Shown here: piece after piece, positions 46,890 to 55,375 of the stretch
Position numbering within the stretch: position 1 is the stretch's first letter
How the letters are laid out: every line of letters begins with the position of its first letter
Source: Niastella vici
GTDB taxonomy: Bacteria; Bacteroidota; Bacteroidia; Chitinophagales; Chitinophagaceae
Reading direction: 5' to 3'
Assembly (NCBI RefSeq): GCF_002077945.1
Contig: NZ_LVYD01000076.1
Coordinates: 1 to 62,551, forward strand
Length of the DNA stretch: 62,551 bases
Notes under the pieces: model-generated
The model's input: only the letters and a program-made list of their open reading frames with translations
What the model was told of the DNA's origin: nothing
Database searches by the model: none
Translations under genes and position numbers: made by a program

Positions 46890-47115
46890 ATAGATGAACG
46901 AAAAGGGAGGGATTAGCGCCGCTGATCTCTGGGTGGGGGCTTAACACAAAAAGTAATGATGCCGCACTTCGTGCCGGCATTTTTTATTACCGTTCGTTTA
47001 GTCGGGCAAGCCTGGCCCGCTACCGGAAATAAAAAATGTCCCCAGTTGACGGGGCACCATTACTGTTCGTTTTGCGGGTTGTTGGTTACAACTTTCGAAC
47101 CAGTTTGCCGTCGAT
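46890..47115 (+). repeat. Interspersed repeat copy 1: palindromic element P plus module C
   Basis: Contains GGGAGGGATTAGC near 46904, a long imperfect inverted repeat (AGTAATG near 46952 pairing with CATTACT near 47058; GCATTTTTTATT near 46977 pairing with AATAAAAAATG near 47028) with inner loops AGTCGGGCAAGCCTGGCCCGCT, and then the module-C core GGTTACAACTTTCGAACC at about 47084-47101. The same order recurs at 55735-55935. Not coding. Confidence 0.75.
46959..46985 (+). terminator. Terminator-like hairpin in repeat copy 1
   Basis: ATGCCG-CAC-TTC-GTG-C-CGGCAT (46959-46980) followed by TTTTTATT. It can terminate the upstream oxidoreductase transcript but is part of the repeat element. Confidence 0.6.
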
Positions 47116-47276
47116 CTCAAGGCAAGGATTATAAAACATTTTCCATTGCAGTACTGATGCTTGCATTTGACTACGACAAGTCAAAAAAAGACATCGCATT
47201 AAAAATCTCTTATTTTGCAGATAAATTGGGTGACAAAGAAACTGCAAACAAATATAAAACCCTTGGTGGACGATGA
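47106..47276 (+). pseudogene. Gene remnant fused to repeat copy 1
   Basis: After the repeat end, an open frame encodes KTFSIAVLMLAFDYDKSKK and DIALKISYFADKLGDKETANKY, ending at TGA 47276. It is amphipathic and protein-like, reminiscent of a helical-repeat C-terminus, but any start must lie in repeat DNA. Probably a 3' fragment carried next to the repeat. Confidence 0.35.
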
Positions 47277-47322
47277 ACACCTATACGGCTGCAAATTCAG
47301 CCGGTGACCAATTTTAGCAAAA

Positions 47323-48054
47323 ATGAACGACAACGACTTAAAGCGAATCTCCAGACTGGTTGCAATAGCTACACAATTGCAAACAAAAAGTCTTTTGACC
47401 GCCACTCAGCTTTCTAAAAAATTCAATGTAAGCATCAGAACAATTTACAGAGACATTAAAGCGCTGGAAGATGCAGGCATACCTGTTTTGACAATAGATG
47501 GTAAAGGGTATTCGCTAATGGAGGGATATAAGATACCGCCTGTAATGTTTACCGGGAGCGAAGCAAATGCGCTAATTACAGCAGAACAACTTTTATTATC
47601 TAATACCGACCGTTCATTTACAGGAGAATTGCTATCTGCTTTGAACAAAATAAAAGCAGTATTGCAATTTTCAACAAAAGAAAAAGTAGAATTTTTAGCA
47701 AACAGGATTGCTGTTAGCCCCTTGTTGTTAAGAACACAAAAAAGCGATTTGCTTCCACTTATCCAACATGCCCTTATCGAATTTAAGGTTCTCCATATTC
47801 ATTATCATTCATTAGGCAAAAAAGAAAAAACGGTAAGGTTTGTTGAGCCATTTGCCTTGTACTATTGCCTTGAGGAAAGTTGGGCGCTAATTGCCTGGTG
47901 TAGATTAAGAAAGGAGTTTAGGATGTTCAAACTTAACAACATCCTAAAACTTGAACTGACTGAATTGAATTTTCAACCGCACAAAATGACTCTCCAGGAA
48001 TATTTAAGGGAAAAAGAAAAAAAATTCACCACCCCTGACACACCCTTGTCATAA
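47323..48054 (+). CDS. YafY-type transcriptional regulator (HTH_11 plus WYL)
   Basis: 243 residues. N-terminal winged HTH (LLTATQLSKKFNVSIRTIYRDIKALEDAGIPVL, about 26-58), then the WYL domain (ALIEFKVLHIHYHSLGKKEKTVRFVEPFALYYCLEESWALIAWCRLRKEFRMFKLNNI). WYL regulators sense ligands or nucleic acid. It is followed 56 bp later by a VOC protein, a common pairing in which the regulator controls the small enzyme. AT-rich, unlike the nearby Sus genes. Confidence 0.93.
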   Translation: MNDNDLKRISRLVAIATQLQTKSLLTATQLSKKFNVSIRTIYRDIKALEDAGIPVLTIDGKGYSLMEGYKIPPVMFTGSEANALITAEQLLLSNTDRSFTGELLSALNKIKAVLQFSTKEKVEFLANRIAVSPLLLRTQKSDLLPLIQHALIEFKVLHIHYHSLGKKEKTVRFVEPFALYYCLEESWALIAWCRLRKEFRMFKLNNILKLELTELNFQPHKMTLQEYLREKEKKFTTPDTPLS

Positions 48055-48110
48055 GCCTGTTTCATCTTTGCTCCAACAAAGAGCATATATTATCCATAAA
48101 AAACAGTATT

Positions 48111-48530
48111 ATGAACCTGATGTCAGTTAGAGTTATTACGGCTGATGTAAAAAAACTCGTGGAATTTTACAATCATGTCACTGGTATAGCTGCAATTCAA
48201 TACACCGATGATTTTGCCGAACTGCAAACCCAATGGGCCACATTGGCAATTGGAAGTACCAGAACACTACAGCTATTTGGAGGTGAGGAGGTGGCAAAAG
48301 CCGCACAGAATCGAACTGCCATAATAGAATTTATCACTAAAGATGTAGATAACGATTACAAAAGGCTGGCTGATTTTCTTCAGCATTGCATTGTGCAAAA
48401 ACCAACAACAATGCCCTGGGGAAACAGGTCATTTTTGTTCCGTGACCCGGATGGAAACCTTGTTAATTTCTTTACGCCAATTTCGGCAGAAGCTATCAAA
48501 AAGTTTGACGGAAAGTTGAGTAGCAGATAA
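48111..48530 (+). CDS. VOC/glyoxalase-superfamily protein
   Basis: 139 residues with the glyoxalase/bleomycin-resistance beta-alpha-beta-beta-beta repeats: SVRVITADVKKLVEFYNHVTG at the start and NRSFLFRDPDGNLVNFFTPI near the C-terminus. Usually a metal-dependent dimer. Substrate unknown. Probably co-transcribed with the WYL regulator. Confidence 0.9.
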   Translation: MNLMSVRVITADVKKLVEFYNHVTGIAAIQYTDDFAELQTQWATLAIGSTRTLQLFGGEEVAKAAQNRTAIIEFITKDVDNDYKRLADFLQHCIVQKPTTMPWGNRSFLFRDPDGNLVNFFTPISAEAIKKFDGKLSSR

Positions 48531-48770
48531 GCATTAGCATACCAATTAAAGCAAAAAGGCCTGCAAGTCGCCTTAGGTAATCCCCAAAGAATGATAAAGT
48601 TGAATTGCCCCGGCGTTTACCCGATATCCGATAGGGCTATAAATGGGGGACACGGTCTTTGCAAGTTTCGAAAGAACGCCCGGATTATAAATTTCTACAA
48701 TAAATACTTTGCAGTCCATCAAGGTGAAAAACAGAATCCATACTACATATATGATTATTCTATAAGGCAT
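48531..48770 (-). pseudogene. Frameshifted small membrane protein
   Basis: On the minus strand, 48770-48592 encodes a hydrophobic start (PYRIIIYVVWILFFTL) then KTVSPIYSPIGYRVNAGAIQLYHS; in the next frame the sequence continues as FFGDYLRRLAGLFALIGML to the end of the VOC gene. A single-base shift around 48590 would join both into a roughly 80-90-residue membrane protein. Could be chance; no family recognised. It occupies the otherwise empty 48531-48893 gap. Confidence 0.3.
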
Positions 48771-48893
48771 GCAGGAAAATGAACTGACCTATCAGGATGA
48801 AACAGGATGCTTTGGCAGGTCTTAATTGATACTTTGTTCATGAAAAGTTTAATCGACCCGTATCCCAATTGCTAACTTTAAAACGATTCTTTC

Positions 48894-51770
48894 ATGAAAA
48901 AAACCTGCGTTCACCTGTGGTGGATAGTATTGCAATTCCTGTTTTTTACCAATAACATAACAGCTCAGACAGTTACCTGGAACGGTTCTACCAGCAGCAA
49001 TTATTTTACCTCGTCTAACTGGAGCCCAGCCACCAATACTGCAGCGCTGGCACAAACAGAAATACTGATGATCGGGAACGGTTCTCCCAACAACTGTGTA
49101 TTAACCGGTGGAAACGGCGGCAACTCCTACAGGCCGCTTAAGCTGAATACACTAGCCGGCAGCTCCATGACTATTAATGGCATTATTTATCCCTGGGGAA
49201 GCGATTCTTTAAATGGCAATATTACGCTGAACGCACCGGCAGATTTTAACGTGCGCAATACCGGGTATATTGGCAGAAACGCACCGGCCACCATAACGAT
49301 CAATGCATCGGCCAAATTCAGTACGAAGAACGCCTGTAATATTGCGTATGGAAATTCCGGCGCTTCGGCAACCCTTAATTTGTACGGTTCATTAACAGCA
49401 GGAACCGATTTAAACATTGCCAATGGCACAGGCCTCTCTGCCAACATCAACCTTTTGGGCGGCAGCCTTTCGGCCACGGCCAATTTAACCATTGGCAGCA
49501 ACGTAACTATTTATGTAAGCGATGGCGGTTTACTGAAAGCAGCCGGCGACAAAAGAACATTGTTAAACGGGTTGGTCGCCAACGGACAAATGACCTGTAC
49601 GCCGGGTAAAACTATTACTGTTACCTACGATGGCACTAGCACCATAGCGCAGGTGGCGCGGCCGGCAGGCTCTATGATCACGGAGTATCCCGATTCGGTG
49701 GTACTTTCTACTACCAACCTGGTATTTACAGTGGAAAAATATACCGGCAATGTTTTGTCGTACCGGTACAAGGGCGCAGAAACGGTAAACCGTACTGGCA
49801 GCAGCCATAAATACATGTACCACGATTTCACTACTTCTAAAGGTTTTGAAACGGTTTGGGGCTGTACCTACGAAGTGGTGCAGGACGATGCAAACCTGGC
49901 GCACATCGTATTAAAACGCCCCTATACGCCATCCATTGGTCATGTTACGCCCTGCGATGCAGAGTTGCATTATATATTGAAAAAAGACGATAAGGGTGTG
50001 TATGTGTATAGCAAGCTGGAGCACAAACCGAATTACCCGGCCTTTGACCTGGGAAGTTGGCGGCAGGTATGGTGGATAGCCTATAATGCAAGCGGTGTTA
50101 ACCTGTGCGAGCGAATTTATACCGATTCGTTGCGCAGTTGGCAAATGCCTTCCGAATACGACTACACGCAGGCCGTAAACAGCGGCGGTCCGCAGGAAAT
50201 TGTATTGCTTACAACAGGGGTACGGGCTGGCAAATACGATGGCAAGTACGAGTACTCTATGAAATTCTGGGACAATCCGTTGTGGGGCCACGCCAGTAAT
50301 GTTAACAATATCGGCTGCTGGCTGCTGAATACCAGTTGCGAATATTATAACGAAGGGCCGATGTACCACGATCTGAATGCCGCTGCAGGCATTATTCATC
50401 AGTGTATGAACGGAGTGCATTATGGCGCAAAAGGCCTGGTGGCCGATACGCTTACCAGCTGGAAAAAAGTATACGGCCCCTACCTGCTACTGACAACCGA
50501 TCAGTCTACCGGGGATTTAAACTGGGCCGCCGCCAAACAAAGGTTAACACAGGAAAAAACGCAGTGGCCTTATACCTGGGTGAAAGATTCTGCGGCCTAT
50601 CCGCCTGCTTCTTTACGCGGTGCAGTGGAGGGAAAATTTGTGATATCAGATGCCCTAAAACCCGGTTATACCGGCAGCGGCGCCTGGGTAGGCGTTACCA
50701 GTTTGGCAGACGGCGCTACTAACTTTCAGTATGAGTGTAAAGATTACCAGTATTGGGTGAAGTCGGATTCCAGCGGTAATTTTTCAATACCTAATATACG
50801 CCCTGGCACCTATTCGTTCTTTGCTTATGCAGACGGTTCTGTAGGAGAGTACCGGCTGGATAATGTAGTAGTAACTGCAGGCGGAACCACCAGTTTGGGA
50901 ACTCAAACCCGGGTAATCGACAGAAGTTATGGATCACTTTTATGGGAAATTGGTACGCCCAATAGAATGAGTAATGAATTTAAAATGGGTGACTTCCCTT
51001 ACTGCGAAGGTAATATCCAAAATAAATTCAGGGACTCGTTTGCCAATCCTATTGAATATACGGTTGCCAATAATAACTGGGCTACTGCATTGTGTTATGC
51101 GCATACTAAATATCCCGATACATCGGCCATTGCCAATCCGGGGGATGCCTGGAAATGGCGATTAAACTTTACACTTCCAACCGGATTCCCTACCACCGGT
51201 TACGCCCGGTTAACAATTGCTTATGCCAGCAACGATCATGCACAACAATGGATTTACGTAAATAACGAAAACTCATTGTTTACGGGGTATTATCCAAGTG
51301 GTGGCGATGGCAATGCATTTATCCGTCAAAGCAATTATGGAAAATATACATATAACCAGGTACTTATTCCAATGACAAAATTTGTGGCCGGCAACAATGT
51401 TATAACGCTTGTAATGCCTTCCAATTCAGCCTGGGTAAGCCATATCATGTACGACTATATAAGCCTGGAAGCGAACCTGACATCGGCAAGGGTAGCTACA
51501 CCGGAGCAGCCGGTATTACCGCCCGATAAAGCGGGTTCACTCAGCATTTATCCTTCCCCGGCCAAAAATGTGATTACCATTAGTAAAAGCGATGGTAAAA
51601 GTTTGCAGAACATCCGGTTGTTCGATGTTTGGGGTAGAATGCTATTTACTGCGGTTAATATTTCAGAGGCGCAATATGTGCTTAATATGGCTGGCTTCCC
51701 GGCTGGCGTATATTTAGTTCGTATAGACGATGGGGTTCATACAATAACCCGGAAATTTACAAAACAATAA
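48894..51770 (+). CDS. Rhamnogalacturonan lyase-like protein (PL4) with type IX sorting domain
   Basis: 958 residues. Signal peptide (WWIVLQFLFFTNNITAQ), an N-terminal beta-rich region (about 25-255, NGSTSSNYFTSSNWSPATN type), the PL4 catalytic domain (about 265-570; GFETVWGCTYEVVQDD, KYEYSMKFWDNPLWGH, GWHGA-like region NEGPMYHDLNAAAGI), an fn3-like middle domain (about 580-680), a CBM-like lyase domain III (about 685-880, TGYARLTIAYASNDHAQQWIYVNN) and a type-A type IX C-terminal sorting domain (SIYPSPAKNVITISKSDGKS ... GVYLVRIDDG). It should cleave the rhamnogalacturonan-I backbone outside the cell by beta-elimination. The enzyme suggests pectin use by the neighbouring Sus loci. Confidence 0.88.
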   Translation: MKKTCVHLWWIVLQFLFFTNNITAQTVTWNGSTSSNYFTSSNWSPATNTAALAQTEILMIGNGSPNNCVLTGGNGGNSYRPLKLNTLAGSSMTINGIIYPWGSDSLNGNITLNAPADFNVRNTGYIGRNAPATITINASAKFSTKNACNIAYGNSGASATLNLYGSLTAGTDLNIANGTGLSANINLLGGSLSATANLTIGSNVTIYVSDGGLLKAAGDKRTLLNGLVANGQMTCTPGKTITVTYDGTSTIAQVARPAGSMITEYPDSVVLSTTNLVFTVEKYTGNVLSYRYKGAETVNRTGSSHKYMYHDFTTSKGFETVWGCTYEVVQDDANLAHIVLKRPYTPSIGHVTPCDAELHYILKKDDKGVYVYSKLEHKPNYPAFDLGSWRQVWWIAYNASGVNLCERIYTDSLRSWQMPSEYDYTQAVNSGGPQEIVLLTTGVRAGKYDGKYEYSMKFWDNPLWGHASNVNNIGCWLLNTSCEYYNEGPMYHDLNAAAGIIHQCMNGVHYGAKGLVADTLTSWKKVYGPYLLLTTDQSTGDLNWAAAKQRLTQEKTQWPYTWVKDSAAYPPASLRGAVEGKFVISDALKPGYTGSGAWVGVTSLADGATNFQYECKDYQYWVKSDSSGNFSIPNIRPGTYSFFAYADGSVGEYRLDNVVVTAGGTTSLGTQTRVIDRSYGSLLWEIGTPNRMSNEFKMGDFPYCEGNIQNKFRDSFANPIEYTVANNNWATALCYAHTKYPDTSAIANPGDAWKWRLNFTLPTGFPTTGYARLTIAYASNDHAQQWIYVNNENSLFTGYYPSGGDGNAFIRQSNYGKYTYNQVLIPMTKFVAGNNVITLVMPSNSAWVSHIMYDYISLEANLTSARVATPEQPVLPPDKAGSLSIYPSPAKNVITISKSDGKSLQNIRLFDVWGRMLFTAVNISEAQYVLNMAGFPAGVYLVRIDDGVHTITRKFTKQ

Positions 51771-51845
51771 AACATCCTGTCAATTAAACTTTTCAGATAA
51801 GCGGGTCAGGTTGAAATCCAATTTCCCGATTGTTAAAGTTTCAAT

Positions 51846-51880
51846 ATTGCACCAGCTTTCGGGTTGGTGCAATTCTTTTC
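51846..51880 (+). terminator. Intrinsic terminator of the PL4 gene
   Basis: Perfect 9-bp stem ATTGCACCA / TGGTGCAAT (51846-51854 and 51865-51873) followed by TCTTTT. Confidence 0.82.
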
Positions 51881-51960
51881 AGGTTCTATAGGAGGGATTG
51901 CCTTCGGCGATGCCTTGGTGGTGGGCTAAAACGCAGGTACAACAGTGCCGCTAGTTATTA

Positions 51961-52190
51961 TTACACTTCGAACTCACTAATTATTTGATAGTCAAAGTTT
52001 AATTCAAGAAGGGGTTTATCATTTGAAAATCATTCGAACACAAAAACGCCTTCAAATCCAACGACTTGAAGGCGTTTCTAATTTCTGCGGGTTTTAGGTT
52101 ACAACTTTCGAACCGGTTTGTGGCGGATATGAATAAAATATCAGATTTCTGTTATAAGTATTTGTCGAAATTTCAAAAGGTAACGTATAA
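51961..52190 (+). repeat. Interspersed repeat copy 2 (modules A-D)
   Basis: Module A: TTACACTTCGAACTCACTAA at 51961. Module B: ATTCGAAC at about 52032, then hairpin AAACGCCTTCAA / TTGAAGGCGTTT (52044-52055 and 52066-52077). Module C: GGTTACAACTTTCGAACC at 52098-52115. Module D: AATAAAATATCAGATTTCTG to GGTAACGT near 52185. The sequence then leaves the repeat; module E, contiguous in other copies, resumes only at 52888. Also part of the 51771-52266 gap, which holds no gene. Confidence 0.88.
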
Positions 52191-52266
52191 ACGATATGCA
52201 AGTCTGTTTTTCTAATTAGTAATGTGCTATAGATCAGGCATAATATGCAATCGCACTGGCAATAAC

Positions 52267-52710
52267 TTATCTATCAACTTCCTCCTCGTTGCATCCTTTT
52301 ATGCACTTCCGGTTATACCGGAGTTTTATCTTAAAAACTTTTTCTTTTTTAAATTTTTCTATATCCCATTTATATTCCTTATCAATCGGGTTCATGTGTT
52401 CATATTTTCTAACATGCACATCAAGGGCTAACTTTTCCGAATATTGAATGCGTAAAAAACTGGCATAGCCGGGTCTTCCTTCATAGAAAAATCTTCGCAG
52501 ATATTGGCTACTTAAATCATCTAAAATAAGTCGAACCTCTTTGCCTTTATATTTTTCAAAATTCATTTTCATCAATCTGTGCAACATTGCAGTATCACTA
52601 TTTTCAACAATTACCTCCCCGAACTCTGTTGTTACCTTACTTTGAGCATGGCAACTATTTATTACTAAGCATGCGGCTATAAGTGTTATAAAAATCAATG
52701 GTAGTTTCAT
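52267..52710 (-). CDS. Hypothetical lipoprotein inside a split repeat
   Basis: 147 residues with a lipoprotein signal (LPLIFITLIAACLVINSC). The mature part is highly charged (FEKYKGKEVRLILDDLSS, YSEKLALDVHVRKYEHM) and ends KCIKGCNEEEVDR. No family recognised. It lies, with the next small ORF, in about 700 bp that interrupts a repeat copy between modules D and E, so it looks like inserted cargo. AT-rich. Confidence 0.65.
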   Translation of the reverse strand: MKLPLIFITLIAACLVINSCHAQSKVTTEFGEVIVENSDTAMLHRLMKMNFEKYKGKEVRLILDDLSSQYLRRFFYEGRPGYASFLRIQYSEKLALDVHVRKYEHMNPIDKEYKWDIEKFKKEKVFKIKLRYNRKCIKGCNEEEVDR

Positions 52711-52737
52711 TACTTAATATTTTTATTTTTTAATATT

Positions 52738-52920
52738 CTACGGATTGGTTGTCTTATTTTCAGCCGGTGGTGGCGGAGGTTTTGGCGGTTCAACTTTTTG
52801 ATAATTATTTTTGTCTCCCGCAGTTGACTGGTATAATGCTATTCCTGTTTTACTTCCATCTCCAACAACACCTAATATTCCATTAAGCCGGTGATGGGGA
52901 TCGGGTTCGAACAAATGCAC
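52738..52920 (-). CDS. Small ORF whose 5' end is repeat module E
   Basis: 60 codons. The first 10 or so residues (FEPDPHHRLN) are encoded by the repeat core that also exists at 56022-56050 and 58171-58200, where it is not coding. The remainder (GILGVVGDGSKTGIALYQST, then a proline-rich tail EPPKPPPPPAENKT) looks like real coding sequence, perhaps the 3' end of a longer gene truncated at the repeat boundary. The lipoprotein gene follows 27 bp downstream on the same strand. Confidence 0.35.
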   Translation of the reverse strand: MHLFEPDPHHRLNGILGVVGDGSKTGIALYQSTAGDKNNYQKVEPPKPPPPPAENKTTNP

Positions 52921-52921
52921 A
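52888..52921 (+). repeat. Isolated repeat module E
   Basis: CCGGTGATGGGGATCGGG followed by TTCGAACAAATGCAC matches module E of copies 3 and 4 (GTTGGYGATKGGGA..GTTCGAACAAAAGG). It is the displaced right part of copy 2. Confidence 0.65.
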
Positions 52922-52940
52922 ATTGATAAGGAGACAACGA

Positions 52941-53091
52941 TTTACAGTAAAATTTGTTTTAGGTAACCATTTTACAGTACATTATATGAGTTTACAGCTT
53001 TTTCAAGGTATGTGTAATTATTTTACTGCACTACGATCATAATATAATCATTTTACCGTACGGATTAACAATTTTACCGTAAATTACGGTA
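52941..53091 (+). promoter_or_regulatory. Six helically phased TTTAC sites upstream of the fic gene
   Basis: TTTAC starts at 52941, 52971, 52991, 53022, 53052 and 53073; full sites read TTTACAGTA or TTTACCGTA. Spacings 30, 20, 31, 30 and 21 bp are all near multiples of the DNA helical turn. The last site forms a palindrome TACCGTAA-A-TTACGGTA (53075-53091) ending on the A of the fic ATG. This is the pattern of a cooperative autoregulatory operator. Otherwise the stretch 52921-53090 is AT-rich promoter DNA. Confidence 0.7.
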
Positions 53092-54596
53092 TGCCTACAA
53101 AACCAGCAGGATATCAATGGCTTAAGGAGAAGTATGGCTTATTGGGCTATTTACTGACCCACTGCTCATATATAGGAAATAATGATTCCATTGAATTAAC
53201 CTCCAAAGGCAATATTGAACAAGTATATGGGGCAAAATACGCCCCCGATGCAGATACGCCTTTGTCACACCTGGAATTTTCTTTAAAATATGATGACCTG
53301 AACCTCGATTTTCTTAAAACCGTGTTGGGGAAAATTCCTGTTTCAGAGATTACTGCTTTTATTGAAGCTGCTCCCTCAGGTAAATACGCCCGGATGATTG
53401 GCTTTTTGTATGAATTTCTGACGCAAAAGAAGCTTGATATTAATAAACCGATATCCGGCAACTATGTGGATCTCCTGGACGCGGATAAATATATTACAGG
53501 TAAAACGGTAAAGGATGCGCGATGGCGCATCAACAATAATTTATTAGGCACCGCAGCTTATTGCCCGATGGTGAGAAAAACGAATATCCTTACTGCCTTA
53601 TTAAGTCAGGATATATCGAAACAAATACAACAGTTAAAAAATGAATTCCCCCCCGATATCTTCAGACGGGCAACCAGCTATCTCTATACAAAGGAGACCC
53701 GCTCTTCCTATGAGATTGAAAGGGAACAGCCTTCTGCCGACAGGATGGAAAAATTTATTGCTTTGCTGGTCAGAGCCGGGGCAGAGCAGACAGAACTGCT
53801 ATTGGCTGAAGCCCGGCTGACACAGTTGCAAAATGCAATAGTCGATCCCAGGTTTGCGGCGACAGGCTTTCGTAATTTCCAGAACTATATCGGGCAGTCA
53901 TTATCCAATTACCAGGACCTGATCCATTATTTGTGCCCGCCGCCAGCTATTCTATTGTCATTGATGGAAGGCTTAAAAGATACAGCATTTAAAACCGTAG
54001 GCATCTACTCGGAAATAAGGGCGGCTATCATTGCTTTCGGCTTTGTATTCATTCATCCGTTTGAAGACGGAAACGGCAGGCTGCACAGGTTCCTGATACA
54101 CGATATCCTTGTGCACGACGGCGTTGTACCGCAGGGATTGATCATCCCGGTATCGGCCCACATGCTCAATAATATCAGGGATTATGATGCTGCACTGGAA
54201 AAGTATTCGAAGCCTTTGATGCAGCAGATCAGGTATGATAAAAAAGCAGATGGTGAAATTGAGGTAACCAACCTTAAAGAAGTAGATGGTTATTTCAGAT
54301 ATCCGGATCTGACCGATCAATGTATTTACCTGGCCCAGGTTATTCATGCAACCCTTAAACAAGATATGCCGGAAGAACTTGTATTTATACAACGATATGA
54401 CGAAGTAAAAAAAGAATTGCAACGGATTGTGGACATGCCGGATAAGGACATTAATATGATGATTGTTTTTCTGCATCAGAATAAGGGTGTATTTCCCAAA
54501 AGAAGGCGCGACTATTTTGCCAAGCTAACCAATGAAGAAATAACCTTGATGCAACTGGCATATAGAAAAATATTTGAGTTAGGCCCGGCTGAGTGA
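53091..54596 (+). CDS. Fic-family protein (AMPylase fold)
   Basis: 501 residues. The Fic signature HPFEDGNGRLHR is at about 322-333 with the catalytic His first; AAIIAFGFVFI precedes it in the usual helix. The flap (beta-hairpin) region FKTVGIYSEIRA lies upstream. The N-terminal 280 and C-terminal 150 residues are helical and carry no domain I can name; the C-terminus may be winged-helix (DKDINMMIVFLHQNKGVF). No clear (S/T)xxxE(G/N) inhibitory helix was spotted. Family proteins transfer AMP or other nucleotides to proteins. Iterated operator sites abut the ATG, suggesting tight autoregulation, as for toxin-like or stress modules. Confidence 0.92.
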   Translation: MPTKPAGYQWLKEKYGLLGYLLTHCSYIGNNDSIELTSKGNIEQVYGAKYAPDADTPLSHLEFSLKYDDLNLDFLKTVLGKIPVSEITAFIEAAPSGKYARMIGFLYEFLTQKKLDINKPISGNYVDLLDADKYITGKTVKDARWRINNNLLGTAAYCPMVRKTNILTALLSQDISKQIQQLKNEFPPDIFRRATSYLYTKETRSSYEIEREQPSADRMEKFIALLVRAGAEQTELLLAEARLTQLQNAIVDPRFAATGFRNFQNYIGQSLSNYQDLIHYLCPPPAILLSLMEGLKDTAFKTVGIYSEIRAAIIAFGFVFIHPFEDGNGRLHRFLIHDILVHDGVVPQGLIIPVSAHMLNNIRDYDAALEKYSKPLMQQIRYDKKADGEIEVTNLKEVDGYFRYPDLTDQCIYLAQVIHATLKQDMPEELVFIQRYDEVKKELQRIVDMPDKDINMMIVFLHQNKGVFPKRRRDYFAKLTNEEITLMQLAYRKIFELGPAE

Positions 54597-54633
54597 ATCA
54601 TACGCAGATATTGTATCACTTAATCTATTCAGG

Positions 54634-55098
54634 TTAAGGCTTAATTTCAATAAAGCCGCCTCCTTCGGAAGCCTTCCGTGTCAAACAAGTGCAATGCTGC
54701 CCCAGCAAACAATTGCTGGGATTCATACTGCAATAACTAAACTGCACCATACCAGATTCCAGCGGATTGATCTTACGCTCCAGAGTTCGGATGAGCAGAT
54801 CATAGACCAGATCAGCAGGTAGTCCCTTGGGTAACCAACAAGAGATATTCCAGCTTCGCATCATCTTTTTAAAAGCACTGCTTACAAGCTTCATTTCTTT
54901 CTTAAGCAACTGATCAGATGGAGGAAAGTCCTCTTTCTTTAGCCCACAGAAATAGCCAAATGTATTTTTTCGATCCGCTTTCATCCGACTGATCTCTTCC
55001 AGAATTTCTGCAAAGCTTTTTTCTCTTTCCTGGCAGGGCTTTTCTGTACGGTATGCCGCAGTAATATCATTCAATAAATGAGGTATATATGGATGCAT
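54634..55098 (-). CDS. Conserved Bacteroidota protein of unknown function with Cys-rich tail
   Basis: 154 residues from the ATG at 55098 (the frame has a TTG two codons earlier); the opening MHPYIPHLLNDI is characteristic of a Bacteroidota hypothetical family. The middle has TFGYFCGLKKEDFPPSDQLL. The C-terminal third has a cysteine cluster YCSMNPSNCLLGQHCTCL (C-x6-C-x6-C-x-C), a possible metal site. Convergent with fic, 37 bp apart. No function known to me. Confidence 0.7.
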   Translation of the reverse strand: MHPYIPHLLNDITAAYRTEKPCQEREKSFAEILEEISRMKADRKNTFGYFCGLKKEDFPPSDQLLKKEMKLVSSAFKKMMRSWNISCWLPKGLPADLVYDLLIRTLERKINPLESGMVQFSYCSMNPSNCLLGQHCTCLTRKASEGGGFIEIKP

Positions 55099-55204
55099 TG
55101 CCAATTGTTAATTCATTTTTAACTTCCACTTAATAAAAGCTTCCTCAATCAATTCCTGAGTAGTGTTGATTTGTTTAATCAGCCTTAGCATATATCCTCG
55201 CAGA

Positions 55205-55375
55205 TTATACAGGTCTCCCTCCCAGGTCATCTGCCGTAAGGGTGTCAAGGGGCTTTTTCGCAACCTCTGATAATTTATTTAGATCTATTTTCTCATTTAA
55301 TAATTTCTGAGCGCGCTCTTTATAATCGCCAAACAAAGCATCCAGACTTTGATAATCGAATTCGTTTATCTGCAT
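55205..55375 (-). CDS. Small hypothetical protein
   Basis: 56 residues from the ATG at 55375 (MQINEFDYQSLDALFGDYKE; the frame extends 13 codons further). Amphipathic helical character (RAQKLLNEKIDLNKLSEVAKK). No family recognised. It lies about 105 bp upstream of the Cys-tail protein on the same strand and may belong to its operon. Confidence 0.4.
   Translation of the reverse strand: MQINEFDYQSLDALFGDYKERAQKLLNEKIDLNKLSEVAKKPLDTLTADDLGGRPV

Noticed and set aside
46956..47105. N-terminal part of a 106-codon frame
   Set aside because: It runs through the palindromic repeat and terminator hairpin; only the part after 47105 looks coding.
53973..54476. 167-codon minus-strand frame
   Set aside because: Antisense to the Fic catalytic core; no start context or domain.
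52738..55098. Rhs/polymorphic-toxin tip with immunity gene
   Set aside because: The small ORF's N-terminus is repeat DNA and no RHS core (YD repeats, DPxG) is visible.
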